Shown here: piece after piece, positions 8,725 to 18,003 of the stretch | How positions within the stretch are numbered: the stretch's first letter is position 1 | Layout: each line of letters begins with the position of its first letter | Source: Rhabdothermincola sediminis | GTDB taxonomy: Bacteria > Actinomycetota > Acidimicrobiia > Acidimicrobiales > Acidimicrobilacustridaceae | Direction: 5' to 3' | DNA: 64,000 nucleotides | Assembly: GCF_014805525.1 (NCBI RefSeq) | Contig: NZ_JACFSZ010000011.1 | Location: 1-64,000 of the forward strand | Position numbers and translations under genes: made by a program | Notes under the pieces: generated by a model | Seen by the model: only the letters and a program-made list of their open reading frames with translations | The model's database searches: none | Told to the model about the DNA's origin: nothing

Positions 8725-9676
8725 GCCAGTGGGGGAACGCCGCCCGAGTTGGATCCCGCACACCCGTGCCTGGGGCATCGGCCTGGCGGGCGCGACCGCG
8801 GTGATCAGCGGTATTGCGGTCTTCGTCAACGGCTACGCGGTCAAGCAGTTCGACAACTCGTCTGCCTACACGACGGCCAAGAACCTGGTGGCCGCAGCAT
8901 GCCTGGGCGCGTTGCTCGTGGCGGCCACGGCTCGACGCTCTGAGGACGGTTGGACCCCGCCGCGGACCAGCGCGCAGAAGCTGGGCCTGCTCACGGTCGG
9001 GGTGATCGGCGGGGGCCTGCCTTTCCTGCTGTTCTTCGATGGACTCTCCCGGGCCACGTCCACCGACGCGGCCTTCATCCACAAGACCTTGGTCGTGTGG
9101 GTGGGGGTGCTGGCGGTGCTGTTCCTGCGGGAGCGGCTGGGATGGCCGCACGTCGCGGCCATCGGCGCCATCGTGGTCGGTCAGGCCTTGCTGGCGGAGG
9201 ACCTGGCCTCGTTGCGTCTCCGGTCGGGCGAGCTGATGATCCTCGCAGCCACCCTGTTGTGGTCGGTCGAGATCCTCGTGGCCAAGCGGCTGCTCTCGTC
9301 GTTGTCGCCGCTCACCGTGGGCGTCTCGCGGATGGGCATCGGGGTGGTCGTGCTCGTGGCCTGGCTCGCCGTCACCGGCCAGCTCGACGCGTTCGCCGGG
9401 TACAGCGCGTCGCAGTGGGGGTGGGTGCTCGCCACCGGGGTCATCCTCACCGCTTACGTCGCGACGTGGTACTCGGCCCTGGCGCGAGCCCAAGCCGTCG
9501 ACGTGACCGCGGTGCTGGTGTTCGGCGCGGTGATCACCGCGGCCCTCGACGCCTCGGTGCGGGGCGTGTCCGTGCAGGCGGACCTCGCCGGTTTGGCAGC
9601 CATCGCCGCGGGCACGATGGTGATCGTGGTCCTGGCTGTCCGACCGCACGAGAGCTCGGATCGGGGACCAGCATGA
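8717..9676 (+). CDS. EamA/DMT-family transporter in the hydrogenase operon
   Basis: A 319-residue membrane protein with about ten hydrophobic segments in two EamA halves (first half 8.8-9.2 kb, second 9.2-9.65 kb), as in the drug/metabolite transporter superfamily. The substrate cannot be read from sequence. The ATG lies eight bases inside hypC and the gene is followed by another stop-start overlap, so it is translated with the hydrogenase genes. That makes a link to hydrogenase physiology likely, such as export of a metabolite or metal supply, though no His-rich nickel-binding motif is visible. Confidence 0.85.
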   Translation: MREPVGERRPSWIPHTRAWGIGLAGATAVISGIAVFVNGYAVKQFDNSSAYTTAKNLVAAACLGALLVAATARRSEDGWTPPRTSAQKLGLLTVGVIGGGLPFLLFFDGLSRATSTDAAFIHKTLVVWVGVLAVLFLRERLGWPHVAAIGAIVVGQALLAEDLASLRLRSGELMILAATLLWSVEILVAKRLLSSLSPLTVGVSRMGIGVVVLVAWLAVTGQLDAFAGYSASQWGWVLATGVILTAYVATWYSALARAQAVDVTAVLVFGAVITAALDASVRGVSVQADLAGLAAIAAGTMVIVVLAVRPHESSDRGPA

Positions 9677-10461
9677 CCTCCACCCTCCACTGCTCGGGAC
9701 CGCTCGCGGACGGGGAAGACGGCGCGCTGCTCTTCGCCCGTTTCGCCTACCCGCCGAACGAGCTCGGCTACTGCGGACCCGACGACGACGGATCGCTTCT
9801 CGAGTACGCGGCCAGCGGTGCCACCGACGGCGGGTTGCGCCAGCTGTGCCGGGGCTTCGAGGGCGCATGGCCCTACCTCGAGGTCATCGCCGGAGCGTCA
9901 GGCCTCGATCCGCTCGACCGGAGGGTGGTGGAGGCCTACTGGCTGGGAAGCCCCCTCCTCGACCAGGTGGCGATGCACGATCTCGGTGGCTCGGTGGAGG
10001 ACCGGTTCCGTGGTCGGGCCGGCGCAGACTGGAATCGGCTGGTGGCCGCCATCGACCCTCGGGCCCGGCTGAGCCACGCGTTCCACGTGTTCGCCGTGTA
10101 CCCATGGGTGGGCCTGCTCCGCGGCGGCACGGTCGAGCAGCCGCTCCACGTGCTGGATCGCTGTCGCATCCGCTGGGGGGTCGTCGAGCGAGTCGACGGC
10201 GACATGGCGGTCGTGCGGTGCCGGCCGCTGGCGTGGAACGGGATGCGACTGACCCTCGGGCGACCCACCAGCGAAGAGGTGGTCGGTGCCCGAGGTGGCC
10301 TCGCTCTGGCGGGACCGGTCCGGGAAGGCGACGTGGTGGCGCTGCATTGGGGATGGATCTGTCTCACCCTCGACGCCAGACGGCTCTCGCACCTGAAGCA
10401 CTACCACCAGCTCCAGCTCGACCTGGTCAACCAGACCGGGGTCGCCGCACGGCTCTCCTAG
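9673..10461 (+). CDS. Hydrogenase-associated protein, DUF6390-like
   Basis: A 262-residue soluble protein starting at an ATG that overlaps the EamA stop (ATGA), last gene of the operon. The N-terminal LLFARFAYPPNELGYCGPDDDGSLLEY, a central HAFHVFAVYPWVGLLRGG and a C-terminal HWGWICLTLD followed by HYHQLQLDL match what I recall of the DUF6390 family, found beside [NiFe]-hydrogenase genes in actinobacteria. Conserved-looking His and Cys residues could bind metal. No function is established. Placement after hypC suggests a maturation or regulatory role, which is inference; the family name is from memory. Confidence 0.75.
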   Translation: MTSTLHCSGPLADGEDGALLFARFAYPPNELGYCGPDDDGSLLEYAASGATDGGLRQLCRGFEGAWPYLEVIAGASGLDPLDRRVVEAYWLGSPLLDQVAMHDLGGSVEDRFRGRAGADWNRLVAAIDPRARLSHAFHVFAVYPWVGLLRGGTVEQPLHVLDRCRIRWGVVERVDGDMAVVRCRPLAWNGMRLTLGRPTSEEVVGARGGLALAGPVREGDVVALHWGWICLTLDARRLSHLKHYHQLQLDLVNQTGVAARLS

Positions 10462-10513
10462 GTGCTCGCCGCCACCACGCAGCCGGGGCCGCCCATGGCT
10501 CGGCTGGCGCGGC

Positions 10514-10747
10514 TCAATCCTCGGGGATCGGCCACTTGAGCGAGACCTCGATCTCGCTCTCCCCCTCGCCCACCTCGATCTCGATCTCGAGGAGCACCTC
10601 GTCGGGCACGTCGATCGTGAAGCGGGTGCCGTCCCGGACGAAGGACAGGTCGTTGTTCGACGCCAGCTCGTCGGCGATGGCCCGCAGGCGTGCCGCGGCC
10701 TCCTCTCGCCGGAGGGTCTCGGTGATCTCGTGCTCGATGAGGTTCAT
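10514..10747 (-). CDS. Amphi-Trp domain protein
   Basis: A 77-residue acidic protein with the amphi-Trp domain pattern: an N-terminal helix with RREEAAARLRAIADELASN, then alternating acidic/hydrophobic strands (VLLEIEIEVGEGESEIEVSLKW) ending in a Trp motif. The function of the family is unknown. It is convergent with the hydrogenase operon, about 50 bases apart. The ATG has a GGAGGA site a few bases upstream on the minus strand. Confidence 0.85.
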   Translation of the reverse strand: MNLIEHEITETLRREEAAARLRAIADELASNNDLSFVRDGTRFTIDVPDEVLLEIEIEVGEGESEIEVSLKWPIPED

Positions 10748-10904
10748 GGGTCCTCCCTGTGCGAGTGGCGTGACGACGGCCGATCTCCAGCCTGCACCCC
10801 GGCGGGGTCACCGGCCCGACCAGGCGGTCGTGCCCGTCGCCGGTCGGACGGGGGCCGGGACCGACCGGTAGGATGCGGATCGTTCGCGCTGGGCAGCTTC
10901 GACG

Positions 10905-13900
10905 GTGGGAGTCGAATCAGTGCTCGACGATATTGCCGATCCGGCAGCTGCTCCGAGTCCCACCCCGGAACCGAGCCGGCTGTACCTGACCGGCCGGGTG
11001 TCGGTGGTGGGCGTGGACGGGGCGGAGCACGATCTGCCCGAGGGCAACGTCCGGCTGGTGTTCGCGGCTCTGGCGTTGGCCGGCGCTCCGATCTCCCGCC
11101 ACGAGCTGGCCGAGATCGTCTGGGGTGAGGCCCTGCCGGCTTCGTGGGAGGCGTCGCTGCGCAACACGGTGTCGCGTCTGCGCAGCTTCCTGAAGGCAGC
11201 GGTGGGTGAGGGGGCGGCGATCGAGAGCGCGGCCGGCTGCTGGAAGCCGTGCCTGCCGAGGGGGATGGTCACCGATGTGGAGGTGGCTCGGGTCTCGTTG
11301 CAGCGCGCCGAGGCGGCAGTGGCAGAGGGTGACTGGGCGGCGATCGAAGCTGCGGCGGTGCCGGCCAGGGCGATCTGCTCCCGACCGTTCCTGCCCGGTG
11401 AGGAGAACGACTGGGTCGACGGCTGGCGGGCGACGCTGCACGGATGGCGGATTCGGGCTCTGGACCTGCTGACCGACGCCCGGTTGGCCCGGGGAGAGCT
11501 CTCGACGGCTCTCGCCTCCGCTGAGGAGGCGACCCGGATCGAGCCTTACCGGGAGCTGGGCCACCGGAACCTCCTCCGGGTGCACCTGGCTGCGGGCGAT
11601 CGCGGTGCGGGACTGTCGGCCTACGAGCGGTGCCGGCGGGTCCTCGCCGACTCCCTCGGGGTCTCTCCCTCGGCAGAGACCGAGGCGTTGTACGTCCAGC
11701 TGCTCGGCACCGAGGAGCGCCCCCCGGGTCGGGCCGTTCGCCCGTCAGATCCCGAAGGCAGGTCGCGCCGCTCCACGCGGTCGTGCGTGCCGCCCCGGCC
11801 ACCGGTGTTCACGGGTCGCCGCGAGGAGCTCAGGTGTCTCGAACGGCAGTGGGAGGCGGCGGCCCGTGGTGAGGCGGGTGTGGTGCTGGTGACCGGTGAA
11901 TCGGGCATGGGCAAGACCTGGTTGGTGCTGGAAGCTGCGCACCGGATGCACGCTATGGGAGCCACGGTCCTCTACGGGTCCTGCGACGACGATGGGCCCC
12001 CGTACCAGGCCATCGCCGAGACGCTCAGCGGCTACGTGAACACCGTCGGGGACGAGGTCGTGGAGCAGCTCGGGTCCGCGGCGCGGCCCCTCGCCGTCAT
12101 GGTGCCGGCGCTGCGGGCGAGGATCCGCTCGGACGAGACGGCCTGGCACCGGTCCGACGAACCGGCCGATCGCCTGGAGCTGTTCGAGGCGGTCGCCGTC
12201 GCCTACACGATGATCGCTCATCGGTCTCCGCTGGTGGTGGTGATCGACGATCTGCAATGGGCCGGCCCCGAGACGGTGGCGTTGCTGCGCCACCTCGTCG
12301 GTGCGTTGCGCGGGGCGCCGATCCTGCTGGTGGCGACCGCTCGGCCGCACGTGCTGCTCGAGGGCCCGATGGGTGAGCTCGCCGAGCGGCTCGACCGCGA
12401 ACCGTCGACCGTGACGATCGCCCTGCCAGGCCTCCCACGGCAGGACCTGCAAGCGCTCGCCGACCGGCTGCTGCCGGACCGATCGGAGCACGAGCGCTCA
12501 GAGGTCGTCGGTTGGGTCGAGGATTCGACCGACGGCAACCCGTTCCTGGCCACGGAGTTGATCCGCAGCGCCGCCGAGCGCCAGGCCTCACCGCTGGCCG
12601 AGGGCCCGCTGGGGATCCCACAAGCCGTCCGGGACCGCATCGAGCGCCGGCGCCGCATGCTGCCCGCCCCGGGCGCACACTGCATCGCCGTGGGTGCCGT
12701 CGCCGGCTCCACGTTCGATCTGGCGACCGTGTGCGCGGTGGCCGGGGTGGCCGAGGACGACGCCATCGATGGTCTCGGCGCGGCGAGCCGAGCCGACCTC
12801 GTTCGCCCGATGGAGGGACCGGTCGCCCGCTGGACGTTCACCCACGGGCTGGTTCGGGACGCGGTGTTGCACGCCCTCGGGCCCGCCCGTCGAGCGCGAC
12901 TGCACGCGCTGATCGCCGACACTTGGAGCCGGCGCCCCGACAGCACGGCGCGAGCGGGCGAGATCCTCCACCACGCGCTGGGCGCGGGTCACCTCGTCGA
13001 GTCGTCGAGGATCTATGAACTGGCCATGCAAGCCGGGTGGCTGGCTTTGACCGAACGGGCGTGGGAGTCCGCCTGGAGCCGCTTCACCATCGCGCTCGAG
13101 CACGCGGCTGACGCCCGGGCCCAGGCGCGAGCGCGTCTGGCGCTCGGGCGCTGCGCGACGGCTAGTGGCGCGCTCGAGGCCTCCCGCTCAGAACACGTCG
13201 CCGCCGCGGAGCTGGCGCGGGCGTGTGACGACTCGTCCTTGTTCGCCGAAGCCGTCTTGGGCCTGGCTGGTGGGACCGAGGAGACCTCGGCCTGGTTCGT
13301 CTCCGACGAGCACCGGGCGCTCCTCGAGGAGGCGCTCGAGCGATTGGGACCGGATGACGACGCCGGCCTGCGCATCCGGGTGATGGGTGACCTGGCGTTC
13401 GCGCTCTACCGGCCGGACGAGCTCGACCGGCGGGTCGACCTGGCGACCAGCGCGGTCCGGCAGGCTCGCGAGTTCGGGGATGAGGGTGTGGTGTGCGCGG
13501 CGCTGGTGGCGAGTCGGATCGCCTTCAGCCATCCGGTCCAGACCGATCGGCGGATCCAGATCGCTGACGAGGTGGTCCGCCTCGCCGTGCGACGGGGTGA
13601 CCGACGCACACTGTTCGATGCTCGCCTGGCCCGCCTGTCCGATCTGGCCGAGCTCGGCGAGCGCCAGCGGGTCGAGGACGATCTCGCCGCCGCGGCGCTC
13701 GAGGCCGACGCCTCCGGGGAGCTCATGGACCGCTGGCGGGTTGCCGCCTGGCGGGCGCTGCTCACCATCGTCGACGGCGATGTCGAGGCCGGCCGGCGAC
13801 TCGCCGACGAGGCGCTGGCCATGTGGCGGGACCGGGGCAACGCGACCGCCCTGCGGACCTGGGGTGGCCACCAGCTCACCTGGATGACCATCGCCGGGCG

Positions 13901-14396
13901 GCCCGATGAGGCCGCCGCGATCGCCCGAGCCGGGGTGGCCAGCTACGGCCACGAAGTCCCCGCGTATCGCTGTGCCCTCGCACTCACGCTCGCCCTGTCC
14001 GGGGCGCTGGACGAGGCCGCCGACGAGATCCGCGCCTTCAGCCGCGATCCGGGGTTGGACGGCTGGCGGGTCGACGCCTCCTGGCTGTGCGGCGCGGTCA
14101 CCCTGGCCGAAGCGGTGGCCCTGGTCGGTGATCGGGAGATGGCGGCAAGGATGCTCCCGCTGCTGCAACCCCTCGCCGGGCGGTTGGCCTTTGCCGGCGG
14201 GATCGCCGGCCTGGCGTTCTGGGGTTCCACCGCCACGGCGGTGGGCATGCTCCTGCAGACGCTGGGCCGGCGTGGCGAAGCGGTGGAGGCGCTGCGCGCC
14301 GGGGCGGTGGCGTGTGAGGCGTTCGGCGCCCGGCCCTGGCAGCGTCGGGCGGAGGAAGCCGTCGCCGAGCTGACGGGCGCGGAGCTGACGGGCTGA
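10905..14396 (+). CDS. BTAD/SARP-type regulator with AAA-type ATPase domain
   Basis: An 1163-residue transcriptional regulator of the AfsR/MalT-like STAND type. The N-terminal winged-helix-like domain (about residues 25-100) is followed by a bacterial transcriptional activation domain of TPR helices (about 100-265; RIEPYRELGHRNLLRVHLAAGD, LGVSPSAET). A P-loop ATPase begins with Walker A GESGMGKT at about residue 331 and Walker B LVVVIDDLQW at about 442. The remaining 600 residues are TPR-like helical repeats. The tail ends in a segment that in related regulators precedes a LuxR helix-turn-helix, but the protein stops there, so DNA binding must be N-terminal. GTG start at 10905; a GTG at 10920 is possible. 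The target is unknown; the adjacent secreted propeller gene is a candidate. Confidence 0.87.
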   Translation: MGVESVLDDIADPAAAPSPTPEPSRLYLTGRVSVVGVDGAEHDLPEGNVRLVFAALALAGAPISRHELAEIVWGEALPASWEASLRNTVSRLRSFLKAAVGEGAAIESAAGCWKPCLPRGMVTDVEVARVSLQRAEAAVAEGDWAAIEAAAVPARAICSRPFLPGEENDWVDGWRATLHGWRIRALDLLTDARLARGELSTALASAEEATRIEPYRELGHRNLLRVHLAAGDRGAGLSAYERCRRVLADSLGVSPSAETEALYVQLLGTEERPPGRAVRPSDPEGRSRRSTRSCVPPRPPVFTGRREELRCLERQWEAAARGEAGVVLVTGESGMGKTWLVLEAAHRMHAMGATVLYGSCDDDGPPYQAIAETLSGYVNTVGDEVVEQLGSAARPLAVMVPALRARIRSDETAWHRSDEPADRLELFEAVAVAYTMIAHRSPLVVVIDDLQWAGPETVALLRHLVGALRGAPILLVATARPHVLLEGPMGELAERLDREPSTVTIALPGLPRQDLQALADRLLPDRSEHERSEVVGWVEDSTDGNPFLATELIRSAAERQASPLAEGPLGIPQAVRDRIERRRRMLPAPGAHCIAVGAVAGSTFDLATVCAVAGVAEDDAIDGLGAASRADLVRPMEGPVARWTFTHGLVRDAVLHALGPARRARLHALIADTWSRRPDSTARAGEILHHALGAGHLVESSRIYELAMQAGWLALTERAWESAWSRFTIALEHAADARAQARARLALGRCATASGALEASRSEHVAAAELARACDDSSLFAEAVLGLAGGTEETSAWFVSDEHRALLEEALERLGPDDDAGLRIRVMGDLAFALYRPDELDRRVDLATSAVRQAREFGDEGVVCAALVASRIAFSHPVQTDRRIQIADEVVRLAVRRGDRRTLFDARLARLSDLAELGERQRVEDDLAAAALEADASGELMDRWRVAAWRALLTIVDGDVEAGRRLADEALAMWRDRGNATALRTWGGHQLTWMTIAGRPDEAAAIARAGVASYGHEVPAYRCALALTLALSGALDEAADEIRAFSRDPGLDGWRVDASWLCGAVTLAEAVALVGDREMAARMLPLLQPLAGRLAFAGGIAGLAFWGSTATAVGMLLQTLGRRGEAVEALRAGAVACEAFGARPWQRRAEEAVAELTGAELTG

Positions 14397-14521
14397 AGCA
14401 CCGCGCGCTCGCGCCACGGGTTCGTGTTGCGCTGGTGTTGCGCTCGATCCGTACCGTCCTCGGCATGCCTGATCATCATGGAGCGCAGTCGCGTCGGCAC
14501 GGGGTCTCAGGAGCGGTGGGG

Positions 14522-16441
14522 ATGCCCGGGAGGCCGGCCCGGTCGGTGGTGCTGGTGGGCGTCATGGCGGTGCTCACCGCCGCGGCGGTGGTGTTCGGTG
14601 CGGGTCCCGCCGTGGCGAGCTCGCCGGCGACGGTGTCGATGGGGTCGGTCGTCGTACCCGCGCCGATGCGGAACACGACGGTCAAGGTGCCGATCACCCT
14701 GTCAGGACCGCAGGCGTCGGACGTGTACGTGAGCTGGCAGGTCACCGGGGGTGTGCTCGGCGTCGACTACGCAGCACCGGCGGGAATCAGGACGACGAGG
14801 ATCCCTGCGGGCCGCACCCGGGGATTCGCCTCCGTGAAGTTGTTCGGCATGTACTCGGGTTGGTACTTCTTCCCGCCGCCGTTGACGGTCAGCATCACGG
14901 GGGTGAGCGGTGCGCCGGTCGGCGTCGGCACGCCGTCGGGTGTGCTCGACGTCATGGCTGAGTACAAGCCGCCCGCCGCCATCTCGATCGGCTCGGTCAG
15001 CGTGTTCGAAGGGGACCAGACCAAGCCCCAGACCGTGAGCGTGCCCATCGTGTTCACCGAGTTCTGGGACTACCCGCCCGGCACCGAGGTGCAGGTGACC
15101 TGGCAGGTGACACCGGTCAGTGCCACACCCGGCGCCGACTACAAGGCGCCGACGATGCCGAAGACGACCCGGATCAGGTCCGGCTACCGCGGCTTCGCAA
15201 ACCTCGCCGTCCTCGGTGACGTCGACCGGGAAGGCGACGAGGTCTTCGAGGTCACGATCCTGTCGGCGACCGCGGTGCCGACCCCTCCCCCGCCGCCGGG
15301 TTGTGAGTACGACTGTCACCCCGAGGACATCACCATCCTCAACGGGACGGGGACCGTCACCATCCTCGACGATGACGACGGCACGGCCAACCTGAAGGCG
15401 TGGGGCTACAACGGGCTCGGCTCGCTGGGCCTGGGCGACACCACGAACCGTCACCGCCCGGTGCCGGTCGGCACGAACCCGGACTGGCAGCACCTCTCGG
15501 TCGGGCAAGGGTCCGTGCTCGCCATCGACGGTGACGGCTCACTGTGGGCATGGGGAGACAACTGGATGGGTCAGCTCGGCACCGGTGACACCGACGACCG
15601 GCTGACGCCCACCCAGATCGGCACCGACACCGACTGGGTGGCGGTGGACCAGGGTTCGCTGCACGTGCTGGCGTTGAAGTCCGACGGGTCCCTCTGGGCA
15701 TGGGGGACGAACGGTCGGGGTCAGCTCGGCACCGGTGACACCGACGACCGGTTGACGCCCACCCAGATCGGCACCGACACCGACTGGGTGGCGGTCAGTG
15801 CCGGCTCGGGCTTCTCGCTCGCCCTGAAGGCCGATGGTTCGTTGTGGAGCTGGGGTGAGAACAGCTTCGGCCAGCTGGGCCTCGGTGATCTCGACGACCG
15901 CTGGGTCCCCACCCGTGTGGGCCTCGATGACGGATGGGTGGACATCTCGGCCTCCCCGAACGGCTCGCACGCTTTCGCCCGGAAGGCCGACGGAACCCTC
16001 TGGGCGTGGGGCTTCAATGAGGACGGCGAGCTCGGCCTGGGGGACCTCGACCCCCATCTCGAGCCCACATCGCTCGGTTCCGAGTCGGACTGGGCTCACG
16101 TCGAGGCGAGCTATTCCGGTGGCTTCGCCCTCAAGGCCGGGGGCACGCTGTGGGCCTGGGGGGCGACCAACTTCGTCGGCCAGCTCGGCGTCGGTGACAC
16201 GAACGGGCGGGGCGTGCCCACCCAGGTGGGGACCGACACCGACTGGGTCACGGTCGCTCCGGGTGCTTCCCACACGTTGGCCCTGAAGGCCGACGGCACC
16301 CTGTGGGTGTGGGGTGGGAACCACGTCGGCCAGCTGGGGCTGGGCGATTTCCGACATCGGCTCAGCCCCACGATGGCCGGTTCGGCCACCTGGCAGGCCA
16401 TCGCGGCGGGTGACGGCTTCTCGCTGGGGTTGAAATCCTGA
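14522..16441 (+). CDS. Secreted Calx-beta / RCC1 beta-propeller protein
   Basis: A 639-residue exported protein. The chosen ATG has an AGGAG site nine bases upstream and yields a clean signal peptide (ARSVVLVGVMAVLTAAAVVFG, cleavage near AVASS); earlier in-frame starts at 14435 and 14465 would spoil it. Two Calx-beta-like sandwiches follow (14.63-15.38 kb; GVDYAAPAG, GADYKAPT, DREGDEVFEVTI). Then come seven RCC1 blades of about 50 residues (15.4-16.44 kb; repeated LWAWG, GQLGxGD, DWVAV, ALKADGS), enough to close one seven-bladed propeller. There is no sorting signal or C-terminal membrane segment, so it is probably released or held non-covalently. Ligand unknown. Confidence 0.87.
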   Translation: MPGRPARSVVLVGVMAVLTAAAVVFGAGPAVASSPATVSMGSVVVPAPMRNTTVKVPITLSGPQASDVYVSWQVTGGVLGVDYAAPAGIRTTRIPAGRTRGFASVKLFGMYSGWYFFPPPLTVSITGVSGAPVGVGTPSGVLDVMAEYKPPAAISIGSVSVFEGDQTKPQTVSVPIVFTEFWDYPPGTEVQVTWQVTPVSATPGADYKAPTMPKTTRIRSGYRGFANLAVLGDVDREGDEVFEVTILSATAVPTPPPPPGCEYDCHPEDITILNGTGTVTILDDDDGTANLKAWGYNGLGSLGLGDTTNRHRPVPVGTNPDWQHLSVGQGSVLAIDGDGSLWAWGDNWMGQLGTGDTDDRLTPTQIGTDTDWVAVDQGSLHVLALKSDGSLWAWGTNGRGQLGTGDTDDRLTPTQIGTDTDWVAVSAGSGFSLALKADGSLWSWGENSFGQLGLGDLDDRWVPTRVGLDDGWVDISASPNGSHAFARKADGTLWAWGFNEDGELGLGDLDPHLEPTSLGSESDWAHVEASYSGGFALKAGGTLWAWGATNFVGQLGVGDTNGRGVPTQVGTDTDWVTVAPGASHTLALKADGTLWVWGGNHVGQLGLGDFRHRLSPTMAGSATWQAIAAGDGFSLGLKS

Positions 16442-16488
16442 GAAGAGCCCCGGTGTCCGGGATGCTGCGGCGGCAAGGAACCCGTACC

Positions 16489-16677
16489 GTGGCCGACGAG
16501 GTGGTCTACGAGGTGCCGTGTGACTGCGGCCACGTCACCCGTGACGTCGCCGGGAAGGTGATCGACGCGGCCATCGCCCACGCTAGCGAGGCGCACGACG
16601 TGGAGGTCGGGCGCGACGTGCTGTGGGCGATGGCCGTTCCCTCCCGGTCCAGGTCGGCTGACGGTCCACCGTCCTAG
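16489..16677 (+). CDS. Small DUF1059-like protein
   Basis: A 62-residue protein reading VVYEVPCDCGHVTRDV, then a helix (VIDAAIAHASEAHDVEV). This resembles the DUF1059 family of small actinobacterial proteins with a CxCG motif, whose function is unknown. I place the start at the GTG preceded by AAGGAA; in-frame GTG (16453) and ATG (16462) codons lie upstream without good ribosome sites. Confidence 0.6.
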   Translation: MADEVVYEVPCDCGHVTRDVAGKVIDAAIAHASEAHDVEVGRDVLWAMAVPSRSRSADGPPS

Positions 16678-16746
16678 CCGCACGCCGGCCCTCCGCCCCA
16701 TAGATTCCCGTCAAGGTCGGCGCCGCCACCGCCGAAACCCGAACGG

Positions 16747-17376
16747 ATGGCCGCGTTCGAGATTCCACGCCTGCGTGACCTGGCGCGCCACGCTCTGCCC
16801 CACCTGCTCGAGGCCACCCTGATCCCGCTGGTGCTGTTCTACGCCGCGCTGTGGGCGATGGGCGTGTGGGCGGCGATCCTCACCGGGCTGACATGGTCCT
16901 ACGGCTGCATTGCCCGTCGGCTGATCCGGCGGGAGCGGGTTCCCGGCGTCCTCGTGTTGGGCTCGGTCGGGATCACCACCCGCTTCGCGGTCGCGCTGGC
17001 CACGGGCAGCGTCTTCGTGTTCTTCCTCCAGCCCACGCTCGGCACGTTGCTGGTCGCTGGCGCGTTCCTGGTGTCGCTGCCTGCGGGGCGCCCGCTGGCC
17101 CAGAAGCTGGCTGCAGACTTCTGTCCCCTGCCCGACCACGTGCTCGCCCACGCCAGCGTGCGGCGCTTCTTCGAGCGCATCACGTTGCTGTGGGCGTTTG
17201 TGCAGGTGGCCAACGCCGGTGCGACCCTGCTGTTGCTGCTCACCCAGCCGATCGGCGTGTTCGTGGTGGCCAAGACCGCCACCGGCTGGGTCCTCACGGG
17301 CAGCGGCATCGCGGTTTCCGTGGTGTGGTTCCGCCGCCTGGTGGCTCGGCACGACCTCGTGCCGGCCACGGCGTGA
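16747..17376 (+). CDS. Integral membrane protein, VC0807-like
   Basis: A 209-residue protein with five to six predicted transmembrane helices (for example LIPLVLFYAALWAMGVWAAIL, FVFFLQPTLGTLLVAGAFLV, NAGATLLLLLTQPIGVFVVA). The pattern, with conserved polar and proline residues (CPLPDHV, FERITLLWAF), resembles VC0807-family proteins of unknown function. It is convergent with the flavin reductase gene. No operon partner is evident. Confidence 0.75.
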   Translation: MAAFEIPRLRDLARHALPHLLEATLIPLVLFYAALWAMGVWAAILTGLTWSYGCIARRLIRRERVPGVLVLGSVGITTRFAVALATGSVFVFFLQPTLGTLLVAGAFLVSLPAGRPLAQKLAADFCPLPDHVLAHASVRRFFERITLLWAFVQVANAGATLLLLLTQPIGVFVVAKTATGWVLTGSGIAVSVVWFRRLVARHDLVPATA

Positions 17377-17448
17377 CCCGGTCGCCACGGGTGGTGTGAG
17401 TCGACGGGGGCGCTCGTCCTGCCCGATCGAATCACCTCGGTACCGCGC

Positions 17449-17937
17449 CTAGCCGCCGTAGTTCATGCCGGTGTCGCGCAACACGAGGGGAAGCACGGTC
17501 TCGTCCCGTACCCCGGCGCCGACCGTCTCCGCCACGAACACCGTGTGGTCACCGCGCTTGACCGTGTCGGTCACCCGGCACTCGAACCAGTACGGCAACT
17601 CGACGATGAGCGGGCAACCGGTCTCGGGACCGGGCTCGAAGCGGTAGCCGTTGATCGTGTCGCCCTCCACGGTCGAGGTGCGGAAGAACGCCTTGCCGAT
17701 GTCGAGCTGGTCCTTACCGAGTACGTTGACCGCGAAGACCCCACTGGCCTCGATGAGCCGGTGCGACTCGTTGTCGGTCTTGATGGCGGTGACGACCAGC
17801 GGTGGTTCGAACGAGGCCTGGGTGAGCCAGTTGACGCCGGCGGCGGCCAGCTCGTCACCGTCCCTGGCGGTGAGGACGTACAAGCCGTAGGTGATCGCTC
17901 GCAGGGCGGTCTTCTTCGCGTGCGGGTCCAGCGCCAT
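17449..17937 (-). CDS. Flavin reductase-like FMN-binding protein
   Basis: A 162-residue protein of the flavin reductase (split-barrel FMN-binding) family: LRAITYGLYVLTARDGDELAAAGVNWLTQASFEPPLV is the N-terminal FMN region and FAVNVLG the following strand; YWFECRVTDTVKRGDHTVFVAETV is the C-terminal core. Such proteins supply reduced flavin to a monooxygenase or act as NAD(P)H:FMN oxidoreductases. The Baeyer-Villiger-type enzyme nearby carries its own NADPH site and does not need one, so the partner is unknown. Confidence 0.88.
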   Translation of the reverse strand: MALDPHAKKTALRAITYGLYVLTARDGDELAAAGVNWLTQASFEPPLVVTAIKTDNESHRLIEASGVFAVNVLGKDQLDIGKAFFRTSTVEGDTINGYRFEPGPETGCPLIVELPYWFECRVTDTVKRGDHTVFVAETVGAGVRDETVLPLVLRDTGMNYGG

Positions 17938-18003
17938 GTCGCCTCCTCGTGGGTCGATCGGGTTGCGCCGACCCTAGCGTCAGCTCCTCGGAGGCTTGCG
18001 CCC

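Noticed and set aside
7742-9868. 708-codon antisense frame across the maturation genes
   Set aside because: Arg/His/Pro-rich low-complexity translation; real genes with clear motifs lie opposite.
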